Shown here one piece after another: positions 23,701 through 35,500 of a DNA stretch of 64,000 nucleotides (positions are counted from its first letter, which is position 1; each line of letters opens with the position of its first letter). The notes under the pieces are model-generated. The model ran no database searches. It saw nothing but the letters and a program-made list of their open reading frames with translations, and was not told where the DNA came from. The position numbers and the translations under genes are program-made. The stretch spans positions 2,448,001 through 2,512,000 of the forward strand of contig BSBK01000765.1 in NCBI GenBank assembly GCA_027943335.1, given 5' to 3'. The DNA is from Chamaecyparis obtusa (Eukaryota > Streptophyta > Pinopsida > Cupressales > Cupressaceae).

Positions 23701-24613
23701 TTTTAGTTGTTAGAGGATACATATATGGTTTGCAAACTTAAAAAAGCCTTGTATGGTCTTAAGCAAGCACCTAGGGCTTGGTATGCAAAGTTGGATAAGT
23801 ACTTACTTTAGCAATGTTTCAAGAAAGGTACCACAAATAGAAATTTTTACATTAAAGTCGAGGAAGAAATACTTTTGATAGTTCTTGTATATGTTGATGA
23901 CATTATCATTGGTGAAGATGATGGCATGTATAAGAAATTTGCAAAAGAGATGTAGAAAGAATTTGAAACGTCTATGATTTGTGAATTGACTTTCTTCCAT
24001 GAACTTCAAGTTGCTTAGCTAGATGATGGTATATTTATTTCTCAAGCTAAGTATGTTAAAGAGATGTTGAATAAGTTTGGCATGTAGAATTATAAACTAG
24101 TATGTACTCCTATGGCTACTAGTTGTCAATTGAGCAAGGATGATGAATCACCTCAAGTTGATTAGACTCTTTATAGGCATATGATTGGAGGACTTTTGTA
24201 TTTGACTACTTCTAGATGTGTTATTATACATGTAGTGTGTTTAGTTGTAAGATATCAAGCTAATCCTAAGCAACCTCATGAGAAGGTCTTTAAAAGGATA
24301 TTCAAATATTTGAAGGGGACTCCATACTATGGTTTGTGGTATAGAAGGGATGTTGATTTCTCTTTTAAGGCTTATATTGATGCCTATTGGGCTGGTTCCG
24401 TGGATGATAGAAGTAACAATGGTAGTGTATTTATCTTGGGAGATAGATTGGTCTCTTGGTTTAGTAAGAAGCAAAACTCAATGTTCTTATCAACAACAAA
24501 AGCTAAGTACATTGTTGTAGCTTCTTATTGCACTCAAGTGTTGTGGGTGAAGCAAACTTTGAAGGATATCAAGGCAGTATATGATGAGCCTATATTTATC
24601 ATGCAGGACATTA
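20739..24613 (+). pseudogene. Copia gag-pol pseudogene
   Basis: Pieces in order: Gag C-terminus with knuckle CGRIGHFASKC near 20943 (frameshifted from the preceding CFN); protease WVIDSGCSHHM near 21233; GAG-pre-integrase LWHKRMGHINF ending at 21644; integrase with IDDFSRITW, the second Asp in SDNGGEF and Glu in VVERK (21736-22140); reverse transcriptase from about 23340 with [37 protein letters not shown] and YVDDIIIG (near 23890); RNase H about 24370-24613. Many in-frame stops and several frameshifts make it inactive. A 610-620 bp tandem duplication sits between INT and RT. Confidence 0.92.
22331..23561 (+). repeat. Tandem duplication of about 610-620 bp inside pol
   Basis: Copy 1 (about 22331-22940) and copy 2 (about 22941-23561) run in parallel: both begin near GACTTGGTAAAG/GACTTGGGAAAG, both contain GGAATTCCTTGGTT, GCCTATAGATGCTA, CAAGAGACTCAAGAGGATG and GAACCGGTATCA, and both end at ATTGATTTGAGGAGAC (copy 2 with one extra T). 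The junction lies at AGACTT, present at both ends, which suggests slipped or unequal recombination at short homology. The copies have since diverged by several percent. Confidence 0.85.
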
Positions 24614-27600
24614 TGTGATGTCCCTTTCTTCTAGGATTAAATATCATAATAGTGAATAAATAATAATTAATAATATAATATGTAATAATCATAATAATAA
24701 AATTAAGAAAAGATAATATAAATAATTAACAATAAATAAGTAAACAGTAATAAAATGTAATTATAATCTAATTACAATAATATTAGATAAATAATAAATA
24801 ATAAAATATAATTATAATTGTAATTATAACATAAATGATTATAATTGTAATAAACATTAAAATTGAATTATAAATATAGTAAATAAATAAGTAATATATA
24901 TATATATTTTTTTTTTGGCGAAAATTTATATTTATATTTATTTATAAAAACTAGTTCAAAAAGGGCTCCCGGAGAAAAGAACCAGTGAAGAAAAACTCCG
25001 TTCATAACCCGTAATACAAATAGTCAAATAGTTTTGGCATATAACCAAGGACTAACCCAATCCCAAATTGGTCAACAAATGACCAAATTACACTTGTTAA
25101 AGGGCCCCAACCAACAATTTCCTAAAAAAGGATGGATGTATGCAATAATCCAAACCTAATTACAATATTACATCCCCATATTGGTGAAAAAATGCCAATT
25201 TACATTTGAAAAAAGAACCCCCAACCATCAACTTTGTAATAGAACAAAAATTGAGAAAGGATGGATGTATGCAATAATCCAATCCCGGTTACAATATTAC
25301 ATCAGATGAAGATCAGCATATAGGTCGGATCCATTATTAGTTACATAAAAACCCGAGAACCAATCATAAAAACAACCATGCAATGTCGACCCTCGAAGGA
25401 GATGAAGTCAGCAGTCAAGGATAGCATAAGATAAGTCCAGCGAACCAACTTGTAATATCATCACCAAAATAGCAGAGTAACCAAAAATAGATAGTCAAAA
25501 AAACAAAATGGAGCTATAATTTAATCATCGAGAGGTGGGTCCTCCTCCCCAAGTGGGGGCCACGTACTCCCACAGAGTTACCGCAAAGGACAATGAGTAG
25601 TAAAGAGAAACTAATCACTAATATCAGAACTCAATAAATTGATGTGACTAGTAACTTAGACTAGTTATTGAATAACAAAGGCAGCAATTAGTATAAGTTA
25701 CAGAATGGGTGCAATTTATTTAAGAGAAGGCATAAACATGAGAAGACGTGTCTCTTAGAAGGCAACCTCTTCATTACTACTAAGACATATTTAGGAGTAC
25801 ATAGGCACCAAGGAAGGGATTCATACACAGCCAGCAACAATTTTAAAAGCCAATCCGAAGTAAGAGAGGACACAGTCAGCAAAGCATTAACAAATCCCAG
25901 TCAACAAACAGCATATCTTCTCAGCCAATCATTAAGAAACATATACAGACATCAAATTAATATTAACAGCAAGACACTATATGTAAAGAAGCATATCAGG
26001 TACAAGTGTTTATTACAGTCCACAAAGACTAATATTATCAGCAAAACCATTTTGAACCAGACTTATTAGGTTTAACAGTAATCTTAGTGCACTAAGTACA
26101 ATTCATTTGGCATTTATCAAATTGTCCCAACAGAGATAGTACAATATTAATATTAATTACATAGCAAGAAACAAACTATCCTGCAACTAATCTAATATAT
26201 ACATAGTGTTCATGGAACAATACTACCAGTGCCCATATCATACCAGTTACATAAAAGTTTATAAGTGGTAGTTCATAGCAAGAATAGAGAATTCAAAATA
26301 ATTGTTCCAGATTTTTAAATCATCGTAATAAGGGACATTGCACAATACAATGCTATAAATATTTCAAAGAATCCAATGATGCATTCAAGGACCAAGCATA
26401 TTTCTATTTGTACATGCCAACATTACTTGCAAGAAAATTAAACATGATTTAAACACTTGCAATCTAAAGTATGACTATGAACTAATCAATGAGCATTTTT
26501 TTTACAAGAAAGGAAAAACTGAAAAATACTTCTAATATTTCCTCTAACATGATCTATACTATCATAAAATAACAATGCAAGAACATGAATCAAGTATATA
26601 CATTATCTCTATCTCTAGCATTTATCATCATGCAATTTAAAGAACTAAAGAAGAGTTTCTGGTCTACTGTAGTCTGAATCCAAAGTTATGCTACTTCAAA
26701 CAAAGTTCTCTTGTTTTCTTAGGACAATTTTATCACACTATTATTAGTTCATACATATATTTCTCGGTTTAAGGTATACATTTACACAAATAGTATTACA
26801 TTGGAGAGTTCTGAGTCATTTTGTGTAAGTAAATATAAATCTGACATTTTGAGTCTCATTATCATCAAACACCTTGAAGAGAATGCTTGAGAAGCTCACT
26901 TAAATAATAAATTAGAGTTTGACTCCACATTTGAATGAACTCACTTTCAATCTTTGATTTCTTAACTGTTTCAGAGGACATTTGTGATGATGGTTGTCTC
27001 ATTAGTGTCAAAATATTATTGTATTTTGTTCTATATGTTGAGATTCTCAATCATATCTAACTATGATGTCCCCTTTCTGAAGTAGGATTTAATTATCAAT
27101 AATAATAATAAAATTAAAATATGAAAGTAAATAAATTATAATAAACCATAATATAATCTATTTACAAGACAACTAAGTATCTCTATTTTGTGGTCTCTGA
27201 AGAGACAAAATTGGAAAATGAATTGATAGTATACGAAGACCACACCATAAGGTTATTAAAGATAATTGTTAATTATAAACATGATATCAAGTAAAATCGA
27301 TATATTTAAAATATTGTAATATTCTTATAAGCCATCAGCCAACGGTGGTATTAAAATATTAAGAGCATTGTTCAGATAATTATTGACCATGAAAGCTATG
27401 ATAAAGATTATATGACGGTTATTATATTAATGACTTGGAGTGATAGTTGAGATCCATCATCGATGTATGAAGAGGAACCGATAAGACGCAGGGATCGTTG
27501 CAAATACTGCGATAGCAGTTATTGGAAGCATTTGAATATCAATGGATTCATAACCTGTATGCATCAGGCTTGTTAGAGTCCCCTCATGTCTGGACGCCCT

Positions 27601-28481
27601 TACTTATCATTCTCTAGTGGAAGTTGATTACTACCCAAGAATAAATTCATTAAAACATTTCGTTCTGGCCATTCCAAGAAAATCAGATTAACACAAGAGG
27701 AATGGAATCTGATTTATATAAACAAAATATGTAATAGGATTTCATAGGATATGTTTGTCTAAGGACGCAATTATGATAAGTCAGTGATTCTTTGTTTGGA
27801 ATAATTTGTATGAAGGAAAAAAAGAATTCATTATGATATTAAATTTACTTGGTTGGTTCTCTATGAGATTAGAGGCTGTGTTTTAATTAAGGTATTTATC
27901 CAAGAGATTAAACAAAAGACATGTCTCTTGAAGAGTCACATCCTCTCAAACCAAAGAAATAGAATAAGAGGAAGATCGATGAGGAGGAAGGGGCAGAAAA
28001 GGGATTATTGAAATTTAGTATCCAGAAAGTAATACATATCACTGTGCTCATCAAAATGGAATACATAGCATATTATAAGGCGGGCAATTATCGTATGACA
28101 GCGTACTGTTATGCTGTAACTTATCTTTGAATCAATACTGAAATACAGAATATTATATCTGAATTCTATTAGAGATAAGGAACCTATATAGCTTATTCCT
28201 TAAACCCCTCATTAATACCGTTAAGAAGATAGGTTCGTTTTTTCAAGGAGAGGTACAAGGAAAATCCCAAGAAGGGAAAGGACATGTATTTCCAATGCTT
28301 TGAGGGAAAAAAGTCCTGAGATGGGTATGAACATGCATTCCCAATGCCTTGAGGGAGCCTATTTGTAGATTGGTGTCCAAGTACCCTAGGGACAAGTAAA
28401 TCCCCATCCTTCTTAGGGTTGTTGATTAGGAGAGGAACAGGGAATTTGAGGCCGAGTATGCTAACTAACAAATGTGTTATG
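24614..28481. mobile_element. Unresolved LTR-like insertion with possible nested LINE 3' end
   Basis: Two similar starts occur: TGTGATGTCCCTTTC at 24614 and TATGATGTCCCCTTTC at 27062, each followed by AT-rich sequence with AGGATTA/AGGATTT, suggesting two LTRs of one element. A run of Ts at about 24907 followed by GGCGAAAATTTATATTT would fit the poly(A) end of a minus-strand LINE nested in the first copy. A possible target duplication TTATG (24611-24615 and 28477-28481) exists, but the right end would not be a usual CA. No coding domain seen. Low confidence in boundaries. Confidence 0.35.
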
Positions 28482-28994
28482 GATTCTTAATTTTTTCTTA
28501 GTTTAACCTAATTTAAATGCATATTGATGTATGTTAATCATTGGAAATTGGTAGACTAGGTTAAATTTCCAGTTCCAAACACAATCCAAACCCTTGTTGG
28601 GAATTTTAGGGTAAAACAAGTCAAATAGCACTTTAAATCTCATAAAACTTGATTGAGTAATGTCCTTGGGCTTGCTATTACCAAACATTTCTATCAACAA
28701 GATTTATTTTGTACATCTAAATAATTGGCAAGCTACTCTTGTAATGTTGTAAGATGCTTCATATGTATATCTGATATCATGAGAAAATTAGTTTGCTTGG
28801 GCAAGAACAGAAGTGCGCAAGCAATTTTTTTTGTTTTGGTTTCATACTCTTTTATTTATTTATGCCTAAAATCTGACAAATCTGTTCTTTTTTAAATATT
28901 CTGCAGCATAAAAACTCACCTGGTTCTGTGTAGCCTTGAATACAGTAAGGAGACGGCGACTTTTCTATTTTAATAGGTAAAGTGGTTATTGCAG

Positions 28995-29160
28995 GTTGCA
29001 GATTTAATCGAGGAACAACTTGTTTTACTTGGGTGTGTAGCAATTGAGGACAAGCTACAAGATGGTGTTCCCTTGTGCATTCACACTTTGCTGCATGCTG
29101 GTATCAAAATTTGGGTTTTGACTGGAGACAAGACAGAAACTGCAATTAATGTTGGTTATG
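28995..29160 (+). CDS. ALA3: P4-ATPase exon E, ALA3-like
   Basis: A 166-bp exon between acceptor TTATTGCAG and donor GTATGC, phase 0 in and one base over at the end. It reads [20 protein letters not shown], then [19 protein letters not shown] and [27 protein letters not shown] and TGDK are conserved P-type ATPase P-domain motifs; TGDK lies at the nucleotide-binding cleft. Plant ALA3 proteins usually have KMETAIN where this has KTETAIN. The GDGAND motif and the C-terminal membrane helices are not in the window, so the next intron exceeds 34.8 kb or the gene is cut short. Confidence 0.94.
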
Positions 29161-30240
29161 GTATGCAAAGTTGTTCACCATAGCAATTGCCTTATAATAT
29201 TGAATTGACCAACAGGAACACAAATTTGTGTCATATGCCTCTCAAAGTAGAAAGTGCTTACTTTACTTATCATGCAAAGAGGAAATGCTGAAAAATGAAG
29301 GACATTCAGTTGAGAATTGAAGAACTTTAGGTTTGAAGAATTAATGCATACAGTATGATGTCTGGTAACATAACAATTGTTTATTTTTTTATAAAGATTG
29401 TGTATCCCATATTCATATATAGGCTACATTTTCCATGCACACATATACACATGCTGTAAAGATAAAATCTAACATTAGTTTATAGGAATAACTGGAACAG
29501 AATTACAATACATATATACAAATGAAATATTGATCATAGTCTAACATAATCACCATAAACTAGAACTTAGAAGCATAAACGAGAACATAACATCCTCATT
29601 ATAGAAACAAATAATGTGCATGTCTTCAATAATCAAGCCTGAATTAACAGAATGATATAATAATAGGTTGGAGGAATTCCCAACAATGATATACACCTAA
29701 AGTAGCTGTAAAGGTTGACACTACTAGTCTCAATAGTCACCCCTAAACTTAAAAACGAAATTAATTATATGTTGCTGGTTCAGGATTGGTAATATGGCAA
29801 TTTGGGTTGGTATGGCTGGGCTTGGGCACGTGCACATGCCCCGCTTGCTTGTGCACATGTACATGCACATGTGCGCACACACACACACACATCCCTAACC
29901 ACCCAGTTACACAAATGCATGCCCACACAGAAACACACCCTTGAATGCCCAACCACATGACCACGTCCCCAAATGCATGCACACACAGGTGTACACACAT
30001 ACACACACTTAACAAGTTGAAGTTTTGGATTTCACTGATTTTATTTTTCCCTTGTGTTTGGTGTGGCGGGTTTTAGATGCACATACACACACATCAGACC
30101 ATACATGTACAAAATGTACAAAATTGAATAAATAATTGAAAAAACATCTCATAATTGATAATGTGAAGTCATTTGTTAAATTATAAATTTTAAAGATAAT
30201 CAAAATTGTTTATATCAATAGTAGCATTTATTGGAGTTGG
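29161..30240. other. Intron sequence after exon E
   Basis: AT-rich sequence with no supported gene. A CA/TG-rich low-complexity stretch lies at 29848-30008. The ORFs reported by simple translation over this stretch are products of that repeat. Confidence 0.5.
29848..30008. repeat. CA/TG-rich imperfect microsatellite
   Basis: Runs of CA (GCGCACACACACACACAC near 29872) mixed with CATGCACACACA, GTACATGCACATGTGC and ACACATACACACAC. Alternating purine-pyrimidine over about 160 bp. Confidence 0.85.
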
Positions 30241-30245
30241 GATTA

Positions 30246-30585
30246 TGTTTACTACTATGCCTAGTAAATTACTTCCATGAAATAATAATACAGATGGAAG
30301 CATGTACTAGATATAGGAGTAAAATATATCTTTATTCGATCATGAATTCATTATAGAGAAGACCAGAGATGGTCAGCCAAGGATCACAATTCATCCAACT
30401 ATACACTACCCCTTTCCTTGGTAGTACACAACATATTTAAAGGACGTGACGGTTGCCAAGAGAGACACAACTGTCAACCAACCGGCACTTATAACTACCT
30501 AAGAGTGACAACCAACAAATAATTAATACATTGACGGATAACGACTATTATCAAACATAACAATCGTCACTATATGCCAACTACA
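30246..30585 (-). repeat. 3' LTR of the gypsy-type element
   Basis: A 340-bp LTR; on minus it begins TGTAGTTGGCATATAG and ends AGTAGTAAACA. Landmarks shared with the right-hand copies are AGATATAGGAGTAAAATATA and GTTGCCAAGAGAGACACAAC. Flanked on the left by GATTA. Confidence 0.85.
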
Positions 30586-30739
30586 TCATTGCCCCTAAAA
30601 GAAAAAATTCGTCTTCTAAACGACAAGTATACATCAAGTAATATCTAGGAAGACTAATGCCAAGAGTGTAGACAATGATTCGTACTGTGAAAACTCAAAG
30701 TTGTAATGCACTTCAAAAATCAAATGGAGGATTGGGGCC

Positions 30740-30866
30740 AACCACCCCAGTGGGGTCAAGAGGCAGCGCCCCTTACAACGGACTAGGTGCAGCACCCCGA
30801 GTGGGTCAAGGGGCAACACCCCTTGCGAGGGTTTAGGGGTAGTGCCCCTAGTGGGGTCAAGGGATA
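30740..30866. repeat. Short tandem array around CAGCGCCCC
   Basis: Four degenerate units of GGGGTCAAGGGGCARCRCCCC type, about 30-33 bp each, in the gypsy internal region just left of the nested element. Related words appear again at 41730 and 42285 next to the 5' LTR copies (GGGGTGGCAGCCC). Confidence 0.6.
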
Positions 30867-30874
30867 GTACATGG

Positions 30875-32250
30875 TGTAATGACCCTTACTATAAGGGCCA
30901 CTAAAAACCACTAATACTGAACTGAGAAAATTCGTCAAACAGTTGGCATGTACTGAATACACTGCTGAAAGAAAAATACTGAATATAGGAAATTATTTTG
31001 CAATATATGAGTTTGCTGTCCCAAAATTTCAGAATAATAGATAGCAACCAAATACCATCTAAAACACTATCAATGATGTAGGAAATTGCTCAAAACCATA
31101 TGCCATTCATATATCAACAATTTGCAACAATGCCATACATTTTTCAGTCAAGAATATGATCATCAAACCCTAGGTTTGCAATATAGATAGACTGAAAATT
31201 ACAATGCCCTTTCACTTGCAAAATCCTAGCCTTCCTTTGTTACCAATAATGCCAAATGGCAAACAAAGACAAGTACAATGTAAAATAGTAAAGTGCTGAA
31301 GCTATATTTTGTACTCAACGGAAAACATACATTTCTCAGAAAATATGCCAAATGCCAAATGAGAAATGAGGAACCTGATTGTAGATGGCTGCAATAATTT
31401 TTCGGACTGTTTTTTCGGATCTGCTTTTTCGGACTGCTTTTTCGGATCTGCTTTTTCGGACAACTTTTTCGGATCTGCTTTTTCGGATTGCTTTTTCGGA
31501 TCTGCTTTTTCGGACTGCTTTTTCGAATCTGCTTTTTCGGACTGCTTTTTCGAATCTGCTTTTTCGGACTGTTTTTTTCCTCTTGCAACCAAAACTCAAA
31601 CCCTCAGGTAAATCTGAGGATTCCAAATAAGCTCAACTTGAAATGGCTGAATACCACTTCCAAACTTGCAACCCTTCAGTAGATATTTCACTACCTCAGT
31701 TATGCCAAATCTAGGGGAGTGATTCGTTCCCAAAGATCGAATAGTATTTGCAGACCACAAGGCTACAAATTGCTTCACAATGAAGCAGTAGAAGAAATCC
31801 CAAATCCAAGCATGTCCAAATGAAAGCCCAAGCCCTCTATTTATTCTTTTCCTCGAGAAGTTGCTAGAACTTCTAGAAACATCCAATTATAATGTACTTT
31901 ATAATAAAATAACATTATAATAATAAAGTACATTTCTCAACTCAAAATTATAACAATGTAGGCCCAAATGTCTCATAACTGAATGTAGGCCCAACTACGA
32001 TTGAACATAGGCTCAAGACTGAATGTAGGCTCTACTACAACTGGATGTAGGCTCAAACTGGATGTAGGCTCACTCTGGATGTAGGCTCCACTACAACTGC
32101 ATGTAGGCCCCAACTGGATGTAGGCTCTGTCAGCAATATGCAATCAAATGATCAACATAATGACCCTCTCTCCAAACCATTTGCCTACGAGAGTCGATGA
32201 TAGGCAAATCCGTCATGCCAAACGATGTCAGCCAAAATGGGGACATGACA
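30875..32250 (-). repeat. 3' LTR of the LARD-like element
   Basis: 1,376 bp. On minus it starts TGTCATGTCCCCATTTTGGC and ends GGGTCATTACA. Hairpins: ATTTGCCTA/TAGGCAAAT (32179-32187, 32201-32209), AATGTACTTTAT/ATAAAGTACATT (31891-31902, 31923-31934) and, at the end, CCCTTA/TAAGGG (30883-30897). A TATA-like GAATAAATAGAGG lies near 31840 on minus. A short tandem array is at 31398-31575. The stretch 31960-32130 repeats words such as GGATGTAGGCTC about ten times. Confidence 0.92.
31398..31575. repeat. Tandem array CTTTTTCGGAYCTG in the LTR
   Basis: About a dozen 14-15 bp units, TGCTTTTTCGGATC alternating with CTGCTTTTTCGGA, some with CGAAT. The right LTR has the same array (36649-36800) one double unit shorter, which explains most of the length difference between the two LTRs. 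It reads open in several frames on both strands and produces spurious Lys/Gln-rich or Phe-rich ORFs. Confidence 0.9.
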
Positions 32251-32514
32251 GTCCGCCCTTCCTGAAATTGCTTGTCCCCAAGCAATGGCTAAACAAATAA
32301 TCAATCAATCCACCTGGATCCCAAATGTAGTCATGATCTAAATTGCTGTCAATCAACCCAAGCTCCTGCAATATTCTCTGAAATATAATCAAGAGGAATC
32401 CATAATCAAATTGGCAAATACAACTCAACCAAATTCCAACATCACAACTACCAGTGTTAGGAACCCATGAGAAACAAACCCTCGAAATATCAGAACCCAA
32501 GTAGAGAGGACAAC

Positions 32515-35500
32515 TCAAACTGCCAACATAGTAAATATCACCAACACATCCCACTGGCCTGTGTAAAGCACACAATCCAACTCTGCAACAATAGTGAACA
32601 CTCCCGAATAAATCTGCACCAAGTACGGAGAATCCACACACTGTACAATTCTGAAGTGAAAACAACTCTGCAAATCACCGACCACTGTCTCATAACCATA
32701 ACTCCCATGTACCGCTGATGGCAAATAGTCATCACATGATGGATAGCAAGAACTAGGACCCAAACCAAATCTGACGGCCATCAACTGCTCAACACATGGA
32801 TCAAATGCTAACTGATGAACATATCCTGCAGTATGATGCTGATAAAAAGAACCAACCTCAGTCAATAGCTCACCATGCACAGGTAATACAACCCACTGTG
32901 ACTGATCACCAACTAAGTTAGGAGATGACATAGCCAAAGGAGTAGAATCAATAACAACAACCGCTGAGGTATCACTCCCAAACTCCTGCTCTAAGTCATG
33001 CACTATCAAGATATCAACTGCAGAACCTATCGCCATGACATTCTCATCACAACTCTCATCCCGTGGCGTCAACCCATCCCATAACTAATGACAAGCACTC
33101 GGGACCAAAGTATATCTACGTAACATCATCTCATCAACATGGTCATCAAAGGTAAACTGATGAGCATACCTCACAGTGTAATGCCGATAGAATGCGCCAA
33201 TCTCAGTCAGTGGCTCAGACTGCAATCCAGATGAAACTAACTGCAATCGATCACTAACCAAGCCGGAACTAACTACTACCTCCAAAGACACCGCCAAGGG
33301 AGTAGTGTCACTAACAGGAACCATGCCAACTACCGATTCATCAACATCAAACATTATCTCTGGTACAACATCACTAGTCTCCATGCCATTAGTAGTAGAG
33401 ACCATCATCATGTCAAACATACCACAATGCTCAACTGCAGCACCCAACTCAATTGAATCTAACTCTAGTGGAAACGAACCCAATATGCCAATGCTAGTAT
33501 CAAGGATGGATACATCCCTATCTCCACTGTCTCTGACAATCTCGACCATGGACATCCTCGGATCACCAGACACCACGGTCTGTGACTGTATAGAATCTGG
33601 TAAAGACTGAAGTCGCTCTAACTCCATGGTCACCTCAGCCAAATGAAACTGTGACTCCTCGAAAGCCAATTGTGTACTCTCAAGAATCTCAGAAGTCACA
33701 TCGAGCTACTAAGTAAGCTCACTAATCTCACCTTCCTTGACCAATAATGCATCATATGCTGTACTGCCCCACTCCATAAGATAATCTCTGTCGGCTACCA
33801 ACTAAATATAATTCTGTCTCAGAATCCGGATAGCCTCCCATAAAGAGTGGATCTCTGTCAAGGAAAAATAACTGCCTCCCTGCTCATCACTAGTAGGAGA
33901 ACCCCATCCATAAACTGCTAACAACTGACGAGCAGCATCGAAATGCTCGCGAGCGGCAAAAATGTCTCGCTCACTAACTCTCAGCTGACTAGACACATGA
34001 TGGCGCTGGCTAGACTTTCTCCTACAATCCTCCTCTGATGCACTATCCAAAGGAGTAGACTCAAAGTCACTAATCTCTGGAGTACTACCATCCATACTCT
34101 GCAAGTCAACTCCAAAGCTCACATCATCATATGGAGTATCAAAAACTGTAGCATCACTGTCCAACTCCGCTGTAACAAATGAACTTGCCAAGGAAGCTAA
34201 GTCCTCAAAACTGTCCATAGCATACTCCTGGATGTCATCAATACCAATACGATCCTGGGACTCATCTGTAATCACTAACACCTCAGATGTGCCTGAATCA
34301 TCACAAACCCACTGCACCCTGAGTGGTCGACTGGATACATGAACAATGCCCAACACAGGTGTATAGAAACTAATTCCAGCATCAGAGAAGTTGCTGGCAT
34401 AGATGAGAACTACACCCGGTAAACTACTAATCAAGTCCATGAGCGCACCCAAACGATTACTACTACAAATAGGTGATAAGGATCTCCAGTCAACATAATC
34501 CCAAACACCAATATAACAATCCCGAATCCACATCCGTAAACTAGAATCAGCTAATAACTCAAGCAAACTCCTCACCTGAGTAATATGACTAATACCAATT
34601 AACTCCACATATATGTCTGATACTGTCCCTGAATCCTGGATATGAATGCGAGGTGTACTCTCACAACTATCATCAACCACATGTGATCCACATGTTGCGG
34701 AAAGCTGACTATCAAGTGTGTAAGATGAAGCTGAACTCAACTCCACGCACCTGTCTCCTGTACTCGTTACAATCTCTGAATCCGAAATGTGAATGCTAGA
34801 CATACTCATATCATCATCAACATGTGTCCTGACTGTAAGAGAAAACTGAGTCCCTGCCACATGCGCTAACTCCTGAACTGAACTCACCTCAAGACAAAGC
34901 TCATCCACATGTCTCTCTGCTGCACCACTCTGATCAACTGTACTATCCTCAAATGTGACAGTCTCCTCAACTACCGTAACATCATCAGGATCAACTGTAC
35001 CGTAACCACTATCAGTGCCAATCACACAATCCGGTGTGCTTGTGATATCTCCCTGTATCAAATCAGCATGTCTCACTGAGTCCTGTAATGCCAATGGAGT
35101 ACTCAACAAAGAGGCTCGGGTATCCTCCAGCTCACGAGAAAGTCTGACAGCTTCCTCCTCCTTTCTCCTCAAGGTGTCTGAATAGTCTCCGGCAAGGGTA
35201 AGAAGATGGTCATGGTCCGAAAGAAGATGTAAATAACTCATCTTCATCGTTCCCATTCCTTCCCTAATCGCCTGTAAGTCAATACAAGAGGTCTGCGCCT
35301 GTACTCCCTTATGTCTACTCTGAGACTGAATCATCCGGATATGATCCTCCATCATCTCCCACATCCTATCATGATGAGATAATGAAGTCACAACCCCATC
35401 CTCGCTTACCCTAAGCTGACTGGACAAAACATGTGAAGTGCTATGTGCCTCAACCTCGTGTGATGTAGCATCTAACTGTGCCTGATACTCTCTATCAGCA

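Larger units (their letters stand above)
20461..24613 (+). mobile_element. Decayed copia element, partial 5' LTR plus gag-pol
   Basis: Starts TGTTGGCAGTATG followed by GTCATTGATGACAACC, a typical copia LTR opening, at 20461. Only about 200-270 bp of LTR remain before gag-like sequence, so most of the LTR and the start of gag are deleted. The pol order PR-INT-RT-RNaseH identifies copia. The right end is cut inside RNase H at about 24613 where other sequence begins; no 3' LTR is seen. Confidence 0.85.
20247..28994 (+). other. ALA3-like intron of 8.7 kb
   Basis: Bounded by donor GTGAGG at 20247 and acceptor TTATTGCAG ending at 28994. It contains a copia gag-pol remnant (20461-24613), then LTR-like and AT-rich material (24614-28480), then about 500 bp of ordinary intron sequence before the acceptor. 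Confidence 0.9.

Noticed and set aside
24614..28481. Complete LTR element with TTATG duplication
   Set aside because: The proposed right end is not CA and no primer site or purine tract was found; kept only as an unresolved feature.
29761..30015. Cys/Val/His-rich ORFs
   Set aside because: Products of the CA/TG low-complexity stretch; no homology pattern.
31226..31630. Lys/Gln/Ser and Phe-rich ORFs on both strands
   Set aside because: They are readings of the 14-15 bp LTR array in several frames; the same appears at 36476-36853 in the other LTR.
31850..31890. Heat-shock element in the LARD LTR
   Set aside because: CTTCTAGAAA gives only two correctly spaced half-sites; the third is off by one base.
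32228..32665. 145-codon minus ORF after the LARD gene
   Set aside because: Out of frame with the long ORF, overlaps its end and the purine tract, and has no domain.
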